Below, piece after piece: positions 34,601 to 44,640 of a DNA stretch of 64,000 nucleotides. The DNA comes from JARFQW01 sp963842955. GTDB lineage: Bacteria > Pseudomonadota > Gammaproteobacteria > Steroidobacterales > XN24. How positions within the stretch are numbered: position 1 is the stretch's first letter; each line of letters begins with the position of its first letter. Where the stretch lies: the NCBI GenBank assembly GCA_963842955.1, contig CAWJIJ010000011.1, forward strand, positions 124,001 to 188,000, given 5' to 3'. The position numbers and the translations under genes were made by a program. Under the pieces are notes generated by a model that saw nothing but the letters and a program-made list of their open reading frames with translations, was not told where the DNA came from and did no database searches.

Positions 34601-35374
34601 CTACAGATCGCCCCGGCAGCGTTCAGCCGCCGCGGGACCGGGGCCGGCCATGGCACCGCCCAGGAGGCGCAGGGCTTCGGGTTCGAGCAGCTCGATGTGC
34701 TTGCGGCTGACCTTGATCATGCCCTGCTGCTGGAAACGGGCCAGCAGCCGGCTCACCGTCTCCGTGGCCAGCCGCAGGTGGCTGGCGATGTCCCGTCGCG
34801 GCATGAACAGGTGCAGCTCCCGGTCCGAATAGCCGCGCAGGCCCAGCCGGCGCGAGAGGCCGTAGAGGAAACCGGCCAGCCGCTGCTCGGCGGTGTGGTC
34901 GGCCGCCAGGTGGGCCGTTGCGCCGAGTTCCTTGCTCAGGACCCGGAGCAGCTGGGCCTGGAGACCGGGAATATCCTTCGCCAGGGTCTCCAGCTGGGCG
35001 AAGGGAACGGCACAGACGCTGGTGGCCTGCAGAGCCTGTGCGCTGCAAGCGTGCTCCGACGGGTAAATGGCGTCCAGCCCGGCCAGTTCCCCGGCCATGT
35101 GGAAGCCCAGGACGTGCTCCCGGCCTTCATCGTCGATCGTATAGGTCTTCAGCGCGCCATAGCGGACGGCATAAATGGCGTGGAAGCCGTCGCCTTCCCG
35201 AAACAGGTGATCGCCCCGGCGCAGCGGGCCGCGGCTGCCTACCAGGCCCTCCAGGCGCTGGAGGTCGTCGCTGGACAGGCCCATGGGCAGGCACAGGTCG
35301 CGCAGAGAGCAGTTGCGGCAGGCCTGCCGCAGTCGACTGATGTTGATGACCTTGTCCGACGAACTGTCTGACAT
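34601..35374 (-). CDS. FNR/ANR-type oxygen-sensing regulator
   Basis: The 257-residue protein starts at ATG 35374. The N-terminal cysteine cluster ACRNCSLRDLCLP with a further Cys near residue 110 (SEHACSAQAL) matches the ligands of the oxygen-labile 4Fe-4S cluster of FNR. A cyclic-nucleotide-like beta roll follows (DHLFREGDGFHAIYAVRYG). The DNA-binding helix is RRDIASHLRLATETVSRLLARFQ, with the E-x-x-S-R recognition residues of FNR. It should activate genes at low oxygen from TTGAT-N4-ATCAA sites. One lies just upstream at 35483-35496, and the cbb3 cluster follows ompW. It is co-directional with the stress protein gene. Confidence 0.92.
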   Translation of the reverse strand: MSDSSSDKVINISRLRQACRNCSLRDLCLPMGLSSDDLQRLEGLVGSRGPLRRGDHLFREGDGFHAIYAVRYGALKTYTIDDEGREHVLGFHMAGELAGLDAIYPSEHACSAQALQATSVCAVPFAQLETLAKDIPGLQAQLLRVLSKELGATAHLAADHTAEQRLAGFLYGLSRRLGLRGYSDRELHLFMPRRDIASHLRLATETVSRLLARFQQQGMIKVSRKHIELLEPEALRLLGGAMAGPGPAAAERCRGDL

Positions 35375-35482
35375 GTGCCCTGGGCCCTGAATCTGGACAC
35401 CGGATTGTAACGTAGGCCCCGACCGCCGCCAGCCTTTCCCCGGAAAACCCCTATTTACCGTTCCATTGCCCCGGCGACACAA

Positions 35483-35496
35483 TTGACCGACATCAA
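35483..35496 (+). promoter_or_regulatory. FNR/ANR box upstream of ompW
   Basis: TTGACCGACATCAA differs by one base from TTGAT-N4-ATCAA. Its centre (35489.5) lies 41.5 bp before a position about 35531, and a TAGAGT hexamer at 35519-35524 is where the -10 element of a class II FNR promoter would be. This supports FNR-dependent transcription of ompW. As the site also lies between the fnr-like gene and ompW, autoregulation is possible. Confidence 0.7.
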
Positions 35497-35559
35497 TTTC
35501 CGGGCCGCCCGGCACCGCTAGAGTCGGGGCAATGCCAACCCAACAACGAGGATAAAACG

Positions 35560-36242
35560 ATGCGCACTCGTGCCATTGCCCTTGCGGCCGCCATGGCCAT
35601 GCTGACGCCGGTTATCGGCGCCGCCCACGAAGCCGGTGATTTCTACATGCGCTTCGGCTTCTCGAACGTGGATCCGGAAGACGACAACGGCTCCCTGAAC
35701 CTGGCTGCCGTCGCTCCGGCCCTGGGCAAGCCGGACATCGAGGTGGACGACGCCTGGAGCTTCACGTTTACCGGCTCCTACCAGATGACCGACAACTGGG
35801 CCGTGGAGCTGCTGGCCGCCTATCCCTTCGAGCACGATATCAAGCTGGACGGCCTGGGCAAGGTGGGCAGCACCAAGCACCTGCCGCCGACCCTGAGCCT
35901 GCAGTACCACTTCCTGCCCGCCGCCAAATTCCAGCCCTACGTGGGCGCGGGCGTGAACTACACGATCTTCTTCGACGACGAGGCCGAGGGGCCGCTGGAC
36001 GAGCTCGGCGGCGACCTGAGCATCGAGGACGACTCCTTCGGGTTCGCGGCGCAGATCGGCGCCGACTGGATGCTGGGCGAGCGCTGGTTCCTGAACGCCG
36101 ATATTCGCTACATCGCCATCGACACCGAGGCAAAGGTCACCCTGCCGGAACTCGGACGCCGGGACCGAAGCCCGGTTCATCAAGGACCAACGTGGACATC
36201 AATCCCTGGGTCTATGGCCTGAACGTGGGCTTCAAGTTCTGA
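35560..36242 (+). CDS. ompW: OmpW-family outer-membrane protein (3' end frameshifted)
   Basis: The signal peptide MRTRAIALAAAMAMLTPVIGAAH is followed by the eight-stranded barrel: FYMRFGFSNVDPEDDNG, AWSFTFTGSYQMTDNWAVELLAAYPFEHDI, PPTLSLQYHFLP and FQPYVGAGVNYTIFF are OmpW hallmarks. Near 36153-36156 and again near 36185-36195 the frame changes. Joining the pieces gives FIKDQ, then VDINPWVYGLNVGFKF with a terminal Phe, the expected barrel end, at 36240-36242. OmpW is a small hydrophobic-molecule channel, often controlled by oxygen via FNR, and an FNR box lies upstream. Confidence 0.88.
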
Positions 36243-36340
36243 TCGGCGGAATACTGGGCTTTAGCGACTTCTAAACTATAAACTGGAACAGGTCTTCAGC
36301 CGCGGCCGCTCCGGTCGCAGGATGGGCAGGCAAGACCAAG

Positions 36341-36370
36341 GCGCTGCCCCGGGAGGTTCCGGGGCGGCGC
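36341..36370. other. Strong GC hairpin in the gap before ccoN
   Basis: GCGCTGCCCCGG, a short loop and CCGGGGCGGCGC form a near-perfect stem (one mismatch) without a T-tract. It lies 79 bp before ccoN in the 206-bp gap after ompW. It may end ompW transcripts or shape the cco leader. No FNR box was found in this gap. Confidence 0.45.
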
Positions 36371-36448
36371 TGAACTCCGGGTTTGCGCCGCGAGGCGCAG
36401 GCCCGGCTTCATGTAACGAACGAACGAAGCAACCGGGCGGGCTTATTT

Positions 36449-37897
36449 ATGGCAACGGCAGCAGCGGCAACACTCGGGACGACGGCCAAGGCAGACGCCT
36501 ACAACGACAAGGTGGTGCGGCAGTTCACCATTATGACGGTGGTCTGGGGCGTGGTAGGGATGCTGGTGGGCGTGATTATCGCCGCCCAGCTCCTGTGGCC
36601 GGCCCTGAACTTCGACCTTCCCTGGCTGAGCTACGCCAGGCTCCGCCCGCTGCACACCAATGCGGTGATCTTCGCCTTCGGCGGTTGCGCCCTGTTCGCG
36701 ACTTCCTACTACGTGGTTCAGCGCACCTGCCACGTTCGCCTGTTCTCCGACAAGCTGGCGGCCTTCACCTTCTGGGGATGGCAGGCAGTCATCGTGCTGG
36801 CCGCGATCACCCTGCCGCTGGGCCTGACCCAGGGCAAGGAATACGCCGAACTGATCTGGCCCATCGACCTGCTGATCGCCGTCGTCTGGGTCTCCTACGC
36901 GGTCGTCTTTTTCGGAACCGTGGCGCTGCGCAAGGTGAAGCACATCTACGTGGCCAACTGGTTCTATGCGGCATTTATCCTCACCGTTGCCGTGCTGCAT
37001 ATCTTCAACAGCCTCGCCCTGCCCACCAGCCTCACCCACTCCTACCCGGTCTACGCCGGCGTCGTCGACGGCATGGTGCAGTGGTGGTACGGCCACAACG
37101 CCGTGGGCTTCTTCCTGACCGCCGGGTTCCTCGGCATGATGTATTACTTCGTCCCGAAGCAGGCCGGCCGGCCGGTGTACTCCTACCGGCTCTCGGTGGT
37201 GCATTTCTGGGCGCTGATTTCCATCTACATGTGGGCCGGTCCCCATCACCTGCACTACACGACGCTCCCCGACTGGGCGCAGTCGCTGGGCATGGTGTTC
37301 TCGCTGGTGCTGCTCGCCCCCTCCTGGGGCGGCATGATCAACGGCATCATGACCCTGTCGGGCGCCTGGCATAAGCTGCGCACCGACCCGATCCTGAAGT
37401 TCATGATCGTGTCGCTGTCCTTCTACGGCATGTCCACCTTCGAAGGGCCGATGATGTCCATCAAGACGGTCAACGCCCTCTCCCACTACACGGACTGGAC
37501 CATCGGCCACGTGCACTCCGGGGCCCTGGGCTGGGTCGCCATGATCACGATCGGCTCCGTCTACATGCTGATTCCGCGCCTGTTCGGCCGCGAGTCCATG
37601 TACAGCGTCAAGCTGATCGACGTGCATTTCTGGACCTCCACCATCGGCGTAGTGCTGTATATCGCCGCCATGTGGATGGCCGGTGTCATGCAGGGCCTGA
37701 TGTGGCGCGCAGTCAACGAAGACGGGACGCTGACCTACACGTTCATCGAGAGTCTGAACGCAACCTACCCGTTCTACGCGGTGCGTTTGCTGGGCGGCGT
37801 GGTGTTCCTCACCGGCATGCTCGTCATGGTTTACAACGTCTGGAAGACGGTCCGCGGCTCGGAAATTGCCGAGCAGCCGGTCCTGGCAGCGGCCTGA
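36449..37897 (+). CDS. ccoN: cbb3-type cytochrome c oxidase subunit I
   Basis: This is the 482-residue catalytic subunit with about 12 membrane helices. Expected ligands are visible: LHTNAVIFAFGG (low-spin haem His), WWYGHNAVGFFLTAGFLG (CuB His and the nearby Tyr that links to it), PHHLHYT (CuB His pair) and IGHVHSGALGW (haem His pair). It reduces oxygen to water with high affinity and pumps protons. ATG 36449 is preferred to an upstream in-frame ATG at 36383, since the conserved start is close. First gene of ccoNOQP. Confidence 0.96.
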   Translation: MATAAAATLGTTAKADAYNDKVVRQFTIMTVVWGVVGMLVGVIIAAQLLWPALNFDLPWLSYARLRPLHTNAVIFAFGGCALFATSYYVVQRTCHVRLFSDKLAAFTFWGWQAVIVLAAITLPLGLTQGKEYAELIWPIDLLIAVVWVSYAVVFFGTVALRKVKHIYVANWFYAAFILTVAVLHIFNSLALPTSLTHSYPVYAGVVDGMVQWWYGHNAVGFFLTAGFLGMMYYFVPKQAGRPVYSYRLSVVHFWALISIYMWAGPHHLHYTTLPDWAQSLGMVFSLVLLAPSWGGMINGIMTLSGAWHKLRTDPILKFMIVSLSFYGMSTFEGPMMSIKTVNALSHYTDWTIGHVHSGALGWVAMITIGSVYMLIPRLFGRESMYSVKLIDVHFWTSTIGVVLYIAAMWMAGVMQGLMWRAVNEDGTLTYTFIESLNATYPFYAVRLLGGVVFLTGMLVMVYNVWKTVRGSEIAEQPVLAAA

Positions 37898-37910
37898 GGA
37901 GACGAAGAAC

Positions 37911-38519
37911 ATGGGACATGAAACTGTCGAAAAACGGGTCGGCCTGCTCGGGGTCCTGATCGTTCTCGTGATCAGCATCGGCGGCCTGGTCGAGATCGTG
38001 CCGCTGGTGTTCTCAAGCCAGGTCACCGAGGCGGCCGAGGGTATCGAGCCCTACCCGGCCCTGGAGCTGGCCGGCCGGGACATCTACATCCGGGAGGGGT
38101 GCTACAACTGCCACTCCCAGATGATTCGCCCGTTCCGCGCGGAGACCGAGCGCTACGGCCACTACTCCCTGGCGGGTGAGTCGGTCTACGACCGGCCATT
38201 CCAGTTCGGCTCCAAGCGCACGGGTCCGGACCTGGCCCGGGTCGGCGGCCGCTACAACGACGAATGGCATCGCCTGCACCTGATCAACCCGCGCAACCTC
38301 GTGCCGGAATCCAACATGCCCGGCTATCCGTGGCTCGAGAAGCATGACGTCAACGCGCGGGCAACGGTCAAGCGGATGAAGGCATTGCGCACCCTCGGCC
38401 ACCCCTACACCGACGAGCAGCTTGCATCGGCGGAGAAGGAACTGGCCGGCAAGACCGAGATGCAGGCGGTGATCGCCTATCTTCAGGGCCTGGGCACCAA
38501 CATCCCGACGAGGCGCTAG
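37911..38519 (+). CDS. ccoO: cbb3-type oxidase subunit II (monohaem cytochrome c)
   Basis: The 202-residue protein is anchored by an N-terminal helix (VGLLGVLIVLVISIGGLVEIVPLVF). The haem c site CYNCH is at about residue 64 (REGCYNCHSQMIRPF), and the axial Met is within VPESNMPGYPWL. It passes electrons to CcoN on the periplasmic side. It is 13 bp after ccoN. The frame is intact and the length normal. Confidence 0.95.
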   Translation: MGHETVEKRVGLLGVLIVLVISIGGLVEIVPLVFSSQVTEAAEGIEPYPALELAGRDIYIREGCYNCHSQMIRPFRAETERYGHYSLAGESVYDRPFQFGSKRTGPDLARVGGRYNDEWHRLHLINPRNLVPESNMPGYPWLEKHDVNARATVKRMKALRTLGHPYTDEQLASAEKELAGKTEMQAVIAYLQGLGTNIPTRR

Positions 38520-38522
38520 GTC

Positions 38523-38711
38523 ATGGATATCGGAACCCTGCGCGGACTGCTGACCCTGGCCCTGTTCATCCTGTTCCTGGCGGTGGTCGCCTGGGCCTGG
38601 AGCTCACGGCGCAAGAAGGACTTCGACGAGGCGGCCCGGCTGCCGCTGGACGACGAGCCCCCCGGCGGACCGGGGAGCAAAAACAGACTTTCGGGAGGCG
38701 TGCCCCAATGA
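38523..38711 (+). CDS. ccoQ: cbb3-type oxidase subunit CcoQ
   Basis: The 62-residue protein has one membrane helix (LRGLLTLALFILFLAVVAWAW) followed by SSRRKKDFDEAARLPLDDE, the usual CcoQ pattern. CcoQ stabilises the oxidase complex, especially when oxygen is present. It is located between ccoO and ccoP, overlapping the ccoP start (ATGA). Confidence 0.88.
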   Translation: MDIGTLRGLLTLALFILFLAVVAWAWSSRRKKDFDEAARLPLDDEPPGGPGSKNRLSGGVPQ

Positions 38712-39607
38712 GTGGCTTTTGGAGCTTTTTCATCATCGCCCTGACCGCGCTGAACCTCTTGGCCGCGGTATGGCTCCTGCTGTGGACCTCCAGGTCCCGG
38801 GGACCCCAGACCGAAACCACAGAGACGACAGGGCACACATGGGACGGGGATCTGGAGGAATACAACAATCCCCTGCCCCGGTGGTGGTTGTGGCTGTTTT
38901 ACCTGACCGTCGTTTTTGCGGTGATCTACCTGGTCCTGTACCCGGGACTGGGCAGCTACGCCGGCGTGCTGGGCTGGTCCCAGACGGGCCAGTACGACAC
39001 CGAGGTGGAGATTGCCGACTCCCGCTACGGAGAGTTTTTCTCCCAGTTCGCCGACCTCGAAATCTCCGAGCTGGCGCGTAACGACGCCGCGATGACAGCC
39101 GCGGACAATATCTTCGGCAACAACTGCGCCGCCTGTCACGGCTCCGCCGGCCGCGGCGCCGTGGGTTTCCCGAACCTGACCGACGGCGCCTGGCTCTACG
39201 GCGGCACCGAGGACGCCATCCTGTACTCGATCCGCAACGGCCGCATGGGCGCCATGCCCCCGATGGGCGCCGCCATCGGCGGCGACGCCGGCGTGGCCAA
39301 CATGGTCGAATACGTGCGCAGCCTCGGCGGCCTGGAACATCGGCCTGAAATGGCCGAAGCGGCCAAGGCCACCTGGGCGGTTTGCGCCGCGTGTCACGGC
39401 ATGGACGGCAAGGGCAACACCGCGCTGGGCGCGCCGAATCTGACCGATGACGCCTGGCTCTACGGGACGTCCCGCGACATCATCGCCCATACTATCGCCA
39501 ACGGACGCAACAACCAGATGCCGGCCCAGCTGCCGCTGCTCGGAGAAGAGCGCAGCCGCGTCATGGCGGCCTATGTTCTGAAACTTTCCGGCCAGGTGGA
39601 TGACTAA
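38708..39607 (+). CDS. ccoP: cbb3-type oxidase subunit III (dihaem cytochrome c)
   Basis: The 299-residue protein has two N-terminal membrane segments (FWSFFIIALTALNLLAAVWLLLW and WWLWLFYLTVVFAVIYLVLYPG) and two haem c domains with CAACH at about residues 139 (NNCAACHGSAGRG) and 227 (AVCAACHGMDGKG). It accepts electrons from cytochrome c or the bc1 complex and hands them to CcoO. The stop overlaps the next small membrane gene. Confidence 0.95.
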   Translation: MSGFWSFFIIALTALNLLAAVWLLLWTSRSRGPQTETTETTGHTWDGDLEEYNNPLPRWWLWLFYLTVVFAVIYLVLYPGLGSYAGVLGWSQTGQYDTEVEIADSRYGEFFSQFADLEISELARNDAAMTAADNIFGNNCAACHGSAGRGAVGFPNLTDGAWLYGGTEDAILYSIRNGRMGAMPPMGAAIGGDAGVANMVEYVRSLGGLEHRPEMAEAAKATWAVCAACHGMDGKGNTALGAPNLTDDAWLYGTSRDIIAHTIANGRNNQMPAQLPLLGEERSRVMAAYVLKLSGQVDD

Positions 39608-39971
39608 ATCCGGGCCCGCGGGCCATCCCGCGGACATCTCGCTGGAGCCGCCGCCGAAATTCTGGCGGCGGCGTCAGCGGGACATCGCCAACATGTTGTG
39701 GATTTCGTTTCTTATGGCGGCAATTGCCACCATGGTGTTTTTCGCGATGATCGACCCGGAACTCCTGAGCGGCACGACCAGCCCCGGCTGGCACATCAGC
39801 CGGGAGACCGGATATGCGATCGGTTTCTTCGGTTTCTGGGCGCTGACGCTTGCAACCAGCTTCCTGAGTATTTTTCTGGTGCGAACGGAACACCGTCCGG
39901 AAGACGTTCCCGGCATCCGCCGCAAACTCGAGGCCGGCGACCGCCAGGGACACACACCGTCCCGGGACTGA
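39600..39971 (+). CDS. Small two-helix membrane protein within the cbb3 cluster
   Basis: The 123-residue protein starts at an ATG overlapping the ccoP stop. Two hydrophobic segments (MLWISFLMAAIATMVFFAMI and AIGFFGFWALTLATSFLSIFLV) are separated by about 25 residues, with a charged tail. No standard cco gene has this form. It lies exactly between ccoP and ccoG, so a role in assembly or stability of the oxidase is possible but unproven. The overlap with ccoP suggests coupled translation. Confidence 0.6.
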   Translation: MTKSGPAGHPADISLEPPPKFWRRRQRDIANMLWISFLMAAIATMVFFAMIDPELLSGTTSPGWHISRETGYAIGFFGFWALTLATSFLSIFLVRTEHRPEDVPGIRRKLEAGDRQGHTPSRD

Positions 39972-40001
39972 TCCCGGGCCTCCGACCAGGACCTGCTATC
40001 G

Positions 40002-41395
<1,394 letters not shown>

Positions 41396-41399
<4 letters not shown>

Positions 41400-41938
41400 G
41401 CACTGGCATAATCGGGCCTTCGCAGGCGGCGGGAATAAATGTGGACGGCGTGGATACGAAACCCTGGTACCGGCAGTTCTGGCCGTGGTTCCTGATCGCC
41501 CTGCCGGCCACCGCCGTCGTGGCCAGCCTCTACACCGTGTGGCTTGCGGCCAGCAATCCGGACGCTCTCGTAGTGGACGACTACCGGCAAATCGGCAAGA
41601 CCACCCATGTCCGCCAGGAACGGGACCGGGCCGCGGCCGCCCTGGATGCCCGGGCGAAAGTGTCCATCGCCGGCGATGACGAGATACGCGTCGAGCTCGC
41701 CCTCAACGCCCCCGCGCCGGAAAACCTCTGGCTGGAGCTGATACACCCGACCTTGAAGGACCGGGACCGGACCATCCCGCTGACCTGGACGGGCGCGGCG
41801 TGGCGCGGCCGCCTTCCGGTCGACCCCGCCTCCCGGTGGTATATCCAGGTCGGACCCGAGAACGGCGACTGGCGGCTGGCGGGCACCCTGGCCGCCGGCC
41901 AGACGCTGCTTGAGCTGAGTCCCGGCACCGGGCCCTGA
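41396..41938 (+). CDS. ccoH: CcoH/FixH assembly protein
   Basis: The 180-residue protein starts at GTG 41396. A hydrophobic anchor (FWPWFLIALPATAVVASLYTVWLA) precedes DALVVDDYRQIGKT, the FixH signature. The rest is a periplasmic beta domain (LWLELIHPTLKDRDRTIPL). FixH is needed for assembly or stability of the cbb3 oxidase, and this fits its place between ccoG and ccoI. An upstream extension of about 18 residues before the conserved DTKPWYRQFWP suggests the true start could be a little later. Confidence 0.85.
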
Positions 41939-41950
41939 GGCCCTGCCCGT

Positions 41951-44431
41951 ATGGCCGGGTCAGGTCCCTGTTTTCACTGCGGCGAACCGGTTACGACGGG
42001 GACCCGCTACACGGTCCGGCTGGACGGCGCCGACCGGCCTGTCTGCTGCCCGGGCTGCCGCACGGTGGCAGAGTTGATTCGCGACAGCGGCCTCGGGGAG
42101 TTCTATGACTACCGAACCCTGCCGGCGCCCCGTCCGGACGAGGACCGGCTGGCGGCGTCGTGGGCCGCCTGGGACGAACCCGCACTCAGCGCCACCGTTG
42201 CCTCGGAGGACCCGTCAGGAGTCCTGGAGGCGGCCTTCCCGGTCGAGGGTGTCCGCTGCGCCGCCTGTGCCTGGCTGATCGAGCGGGGCCTGGAGGATGA
42301 ACCGGGCCTGCAGAGCGTGGAGGTGAACCCCGCGACGGCGCGGGTCAAGCTGCGCTGGGACCCTGGCCAGGTCGGCCTGGGGCGCCTCCTGGCCGGCATC
42401 GCCCGGCTCGGCTATCAGCCGCATCCCGGAGCGGCGGGCCAGGGTCACGCGATAGCGCGCCGCGAGCGATCCGCGGCCATCAAGCGGCTGGGTGTCGCCG
42501 GCATCGGGATGATGCAGGTCATGATGTATGCGGTCGCCCTCTACGCGGGTGCGTTCCAGGGAATGGAACCGGCCCTGGAACGCTTTCTCCGCCTGGTGAG
42601 CCTCGTGGTCGCCACCCCGGTGGTGCTCTATGCCGGCTACCCGTTTTTTGCCGGCGCCTGGCGTGACCTGAAATCCGGCCACGCGGGCATGGACGTGCCG
42701 GTGGCGCTGGCCATCGGTGGCGCCTACGTGGCAAGCGTCGTCCACACCGTCCAGGGTGCGGGGGAGGTCTACTTCGACTCGGTGACGATGTTCGTGTTCT
42801 TCCTGTCGCTGGGCCGGTTCGTGGAGATGCTGGCCCGGCACCGGACCGGCGACACGGCCGACGCCCTTGGCGCCCTGCTGCCCGCAAGCGCCCAGCGGGT
42901 CTCTGTGGCAGGCACCACGGAGACCGTAGCACTGGCAGAGCTGTCCTCCGGGGACGTGGTGATCGTCCGGGATGGCGATGCCGTGCCGGCCGATGGACGG
43001 ATCCTGGAAGGTACGACCCGCATGGACGAGTCGCTCCTGACAGGGGAGTTTCAGCCCCGCCGGCGGGAATCCGGCGACCCGGTGCTGGCGGGCAGCCTGA
43101 ACCGGGGCAGCCCTATCCGGGTGGCCATCGAGCGCACCGGCCAGGACACCCTGCTCTCGGGCGTCGCCCGGCTCCTGGATCGCGCCCAGGCATCACGGCC
43201 CCGCATCGCCCGCTCGGCGGACCGGGTCGCCCGCTGGTTCGTAACGGCGATTCTCGTCACCGCCGCCGTCGTATTCACCGTTTGGTGGCAGATTGCCCCG
43301 GAGCGCGCCTTCGAAATCACCCTGGCGGTGCTCGTCGTCACCTGCCCCTGCGCCCTCTCCCTGGCTACGCCCACCGCGTTGTCCGCGGCCATCGGCGCCT
43401 TGTCGCGGCAAGGACTCCTGGTGGCCCGCAGCGATGCGCTGGAACCCCTGGCTGACGTCGATGTTCTGCTCGTGGACAAGACCGGCACGCTGACCCGGGG
43501 ACGGCCGGAGATTCGCGGCGTCGAGCCCAGCCCGGGATGGACCGTCCGGGACGCGATCACTCTCGCCGCACGGCTCGAGGCAGCCTCGGGCCATCCCCTC
43601 GCGGCGGCCTTCCCCATCGCCGATGTCACCGCTGCCGAGGCCTTGGAGACCGTTCCCGGAGCGGGTGTGGCGGGCGATATCGACGGCATCCGCCACCGGA
43701 TCGGCCGGCCCGACTGGGTGGCTGAACTGGCGCCCGCTCCTCTCGGTGCGACGCCGGATGCCAGCCACGGTGAGGCCGACACGGAAACCCGGATAGCGCT
43801 CGCGAACAGCGACGGGCCGATTGCCGGGTTCCGCATCGGCGATGCACTCAGACCCCAGGTGGCGGAGACCGTCGCCGCGCTCCGGGACGAGGGCATACGG
43901 CTCGAGATCGTCAGCGGCGACGGTCCCCTGGCGGTGGAAGCCGTAGCCCGCTCAAGCGGTATCACCGACTGGCGGGCCGGCCTCGATCCGGCGGACAAGC
44001 TGGCGCGGCTGGAGACGCTGCGGGCGGCGGGACATCGGGTGGCCATGCTCGGCGACGGGGTCAACGATGCCCCGGTGCTGGCCGGCGCGGACGTTTCCAT
44101 GGCCATGGGAAGCGGCACGACCCTGGCCCAGACCAGCGCTGATCTGATCCTTCTCGGCCGGTCGCTGGAACCCATCGCCTCCGGGCATCGCCTCGCCCGC
44201 AAGACCCGGCGGGTCATACGCCAGAACCTGGCCTGGGCGGCGGCCTACAACTCTCTCGCCATGCCCGCCGCCGCGCTGGGCTGGGTCCAGCCCTGGATGG
44301 CCGCCATCGGCATGTCCCTGAGCTCCCTGGTGGTCGTTCTGAATGCCGGCCGGCTGGGCCGGACGCCTGCCAGCCAAGGCGGGCGGCGGGCGGCGCGCGG
44401 CCGGCCGGAGCTTGCCGAGGCGCGCCCGTGA
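41951..44431 (+). CDS. ccoI: Copper P1B-type ATPase for cbb3 maturation
   Basis: The 826-residue transporter begins with a CxxC zinc-ribbon-like stretch (CFHCGEPV ... CCPGCRTV) and a heavy-metal domain with GVRCAACAWLIE. The membrane copper site is TCPCALSLATP near residue 470, the phosphorylation site DKTGTLTRG near 510, and the hinge GDGVNDAPVLAGADVSMAMG near 700. It delivers copper across the inner membrane for the oxidase. The neighbours are as in canonical ccoGHIS. Confidence 0.95.
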   Translation: MAGSGPCFHCGEPVTTGTRYTVRLDGADRPVCCPGCRTVAELIRDSGLGEFYDYRTLPAPRPDEDRLAASWAAWDEPALSATVASEDPSGVLEAAFPVEGVRCAACAWLIERGLEDEPGLQSVEVNPATARVKLRWDPGQVGLGRLLAGIARLGYQPHPGAAGQGHAIARRERSAAIKRLGVAGIGMMQVMMYAVALYAGAFQGMEPALERFLRLVSLVVATPVVLYAGYPFFAGAWRDLKSGHAGMDVPVALAIGGAYVASVVHTVQGAGEVYFDSVTMFVFFLSLGRFVEMLARHRTGDTADALGALLPASAQRVSVAGTTETVALAELSSGDVVIVRDGDAVPADGRILEGTTRMDESLLTGEFQPRRRESGDPVLAGSLNRGSPIRVAIERTGQDTLLSGVARLLDRAQASRPRIARSADRVARWFVTAILVTAAVVFTVWWQIAPERAFEITLAVLVVTCPCALSLATPTALSAAIGALSRQGLLVARSDALEPLADVDVLLVDKTGTLTRGRPEIRGVEPSPGWTVRDAITLAARLEAASGHPLAAAFPIADVTAAEALETVPGAGVAGDIDGIRHRIGRPDWVAELAPAPLGATPDASHGEADTETRIALANSDGPIAGFRIGDALRPQVAETVAALRDEGIRLEIVSGDGPLAVEAVARSSGITDWRAGLDPADKLARLETLRAAGHRVAMLGDGVNDAPVLAGADVSMAMGSGTTLAQTSADLILLGRSLEPIASGHRLARKTRRVIRQNLAWAAAYNSLAMPAAALGWVQPWMAAIGMSLSSLVVVLNAGRLGRTPASQGGRRAARGRPELAEARP

Positions 44432-44640
44432 CCGTCCTGTATCTGCTGATACCGCTGGGCATCCTTATCATCGCGGTGGCGGTCTGGGCCTTCTTCTGGG
44501 CCGTGGGCAGCGGCCAGTTCGATGACCTGGAGAGCCCGGCCTGGAGAATTCTCATGGACGACGATTCGAAGCCTCCCTCCGGATCCCGGGGCCCGCGCCC
44601 TGGCGGAGAAAAGAAGACGGAGAACGACGATGGGTCCTGA
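44428..44640 (+). CDS. ccoS: CcoS assembly protein
   Basis: The 70-residue protein starts at GTG 44428, overlapping the ccoI stop. One helix (LYLLIPLGILIIAVAVWAFFWAV) is followed by GSGQFDDLESPAWRIL, the CcoS signature, and a hydrophilic tail rich in Pro, Gly and Asp. CcoS is needed for haem and copper insertion into CcoN. Its end overlaps the next gene. Confidence 0.92.
   Translation: MTVLYLLIPLGILIIAVAVWAFFWAVGSGQFDDLESPAWRILMDDDSKPPSGSRGPRPGGEKKTENDDGS

Noticed and set aside
36243..36448. FNR box controlling ccoN directly
   Set aside because: No TTGAT-N4-ATCAA-like match was found in the gap. Only a GC hairpin is present.
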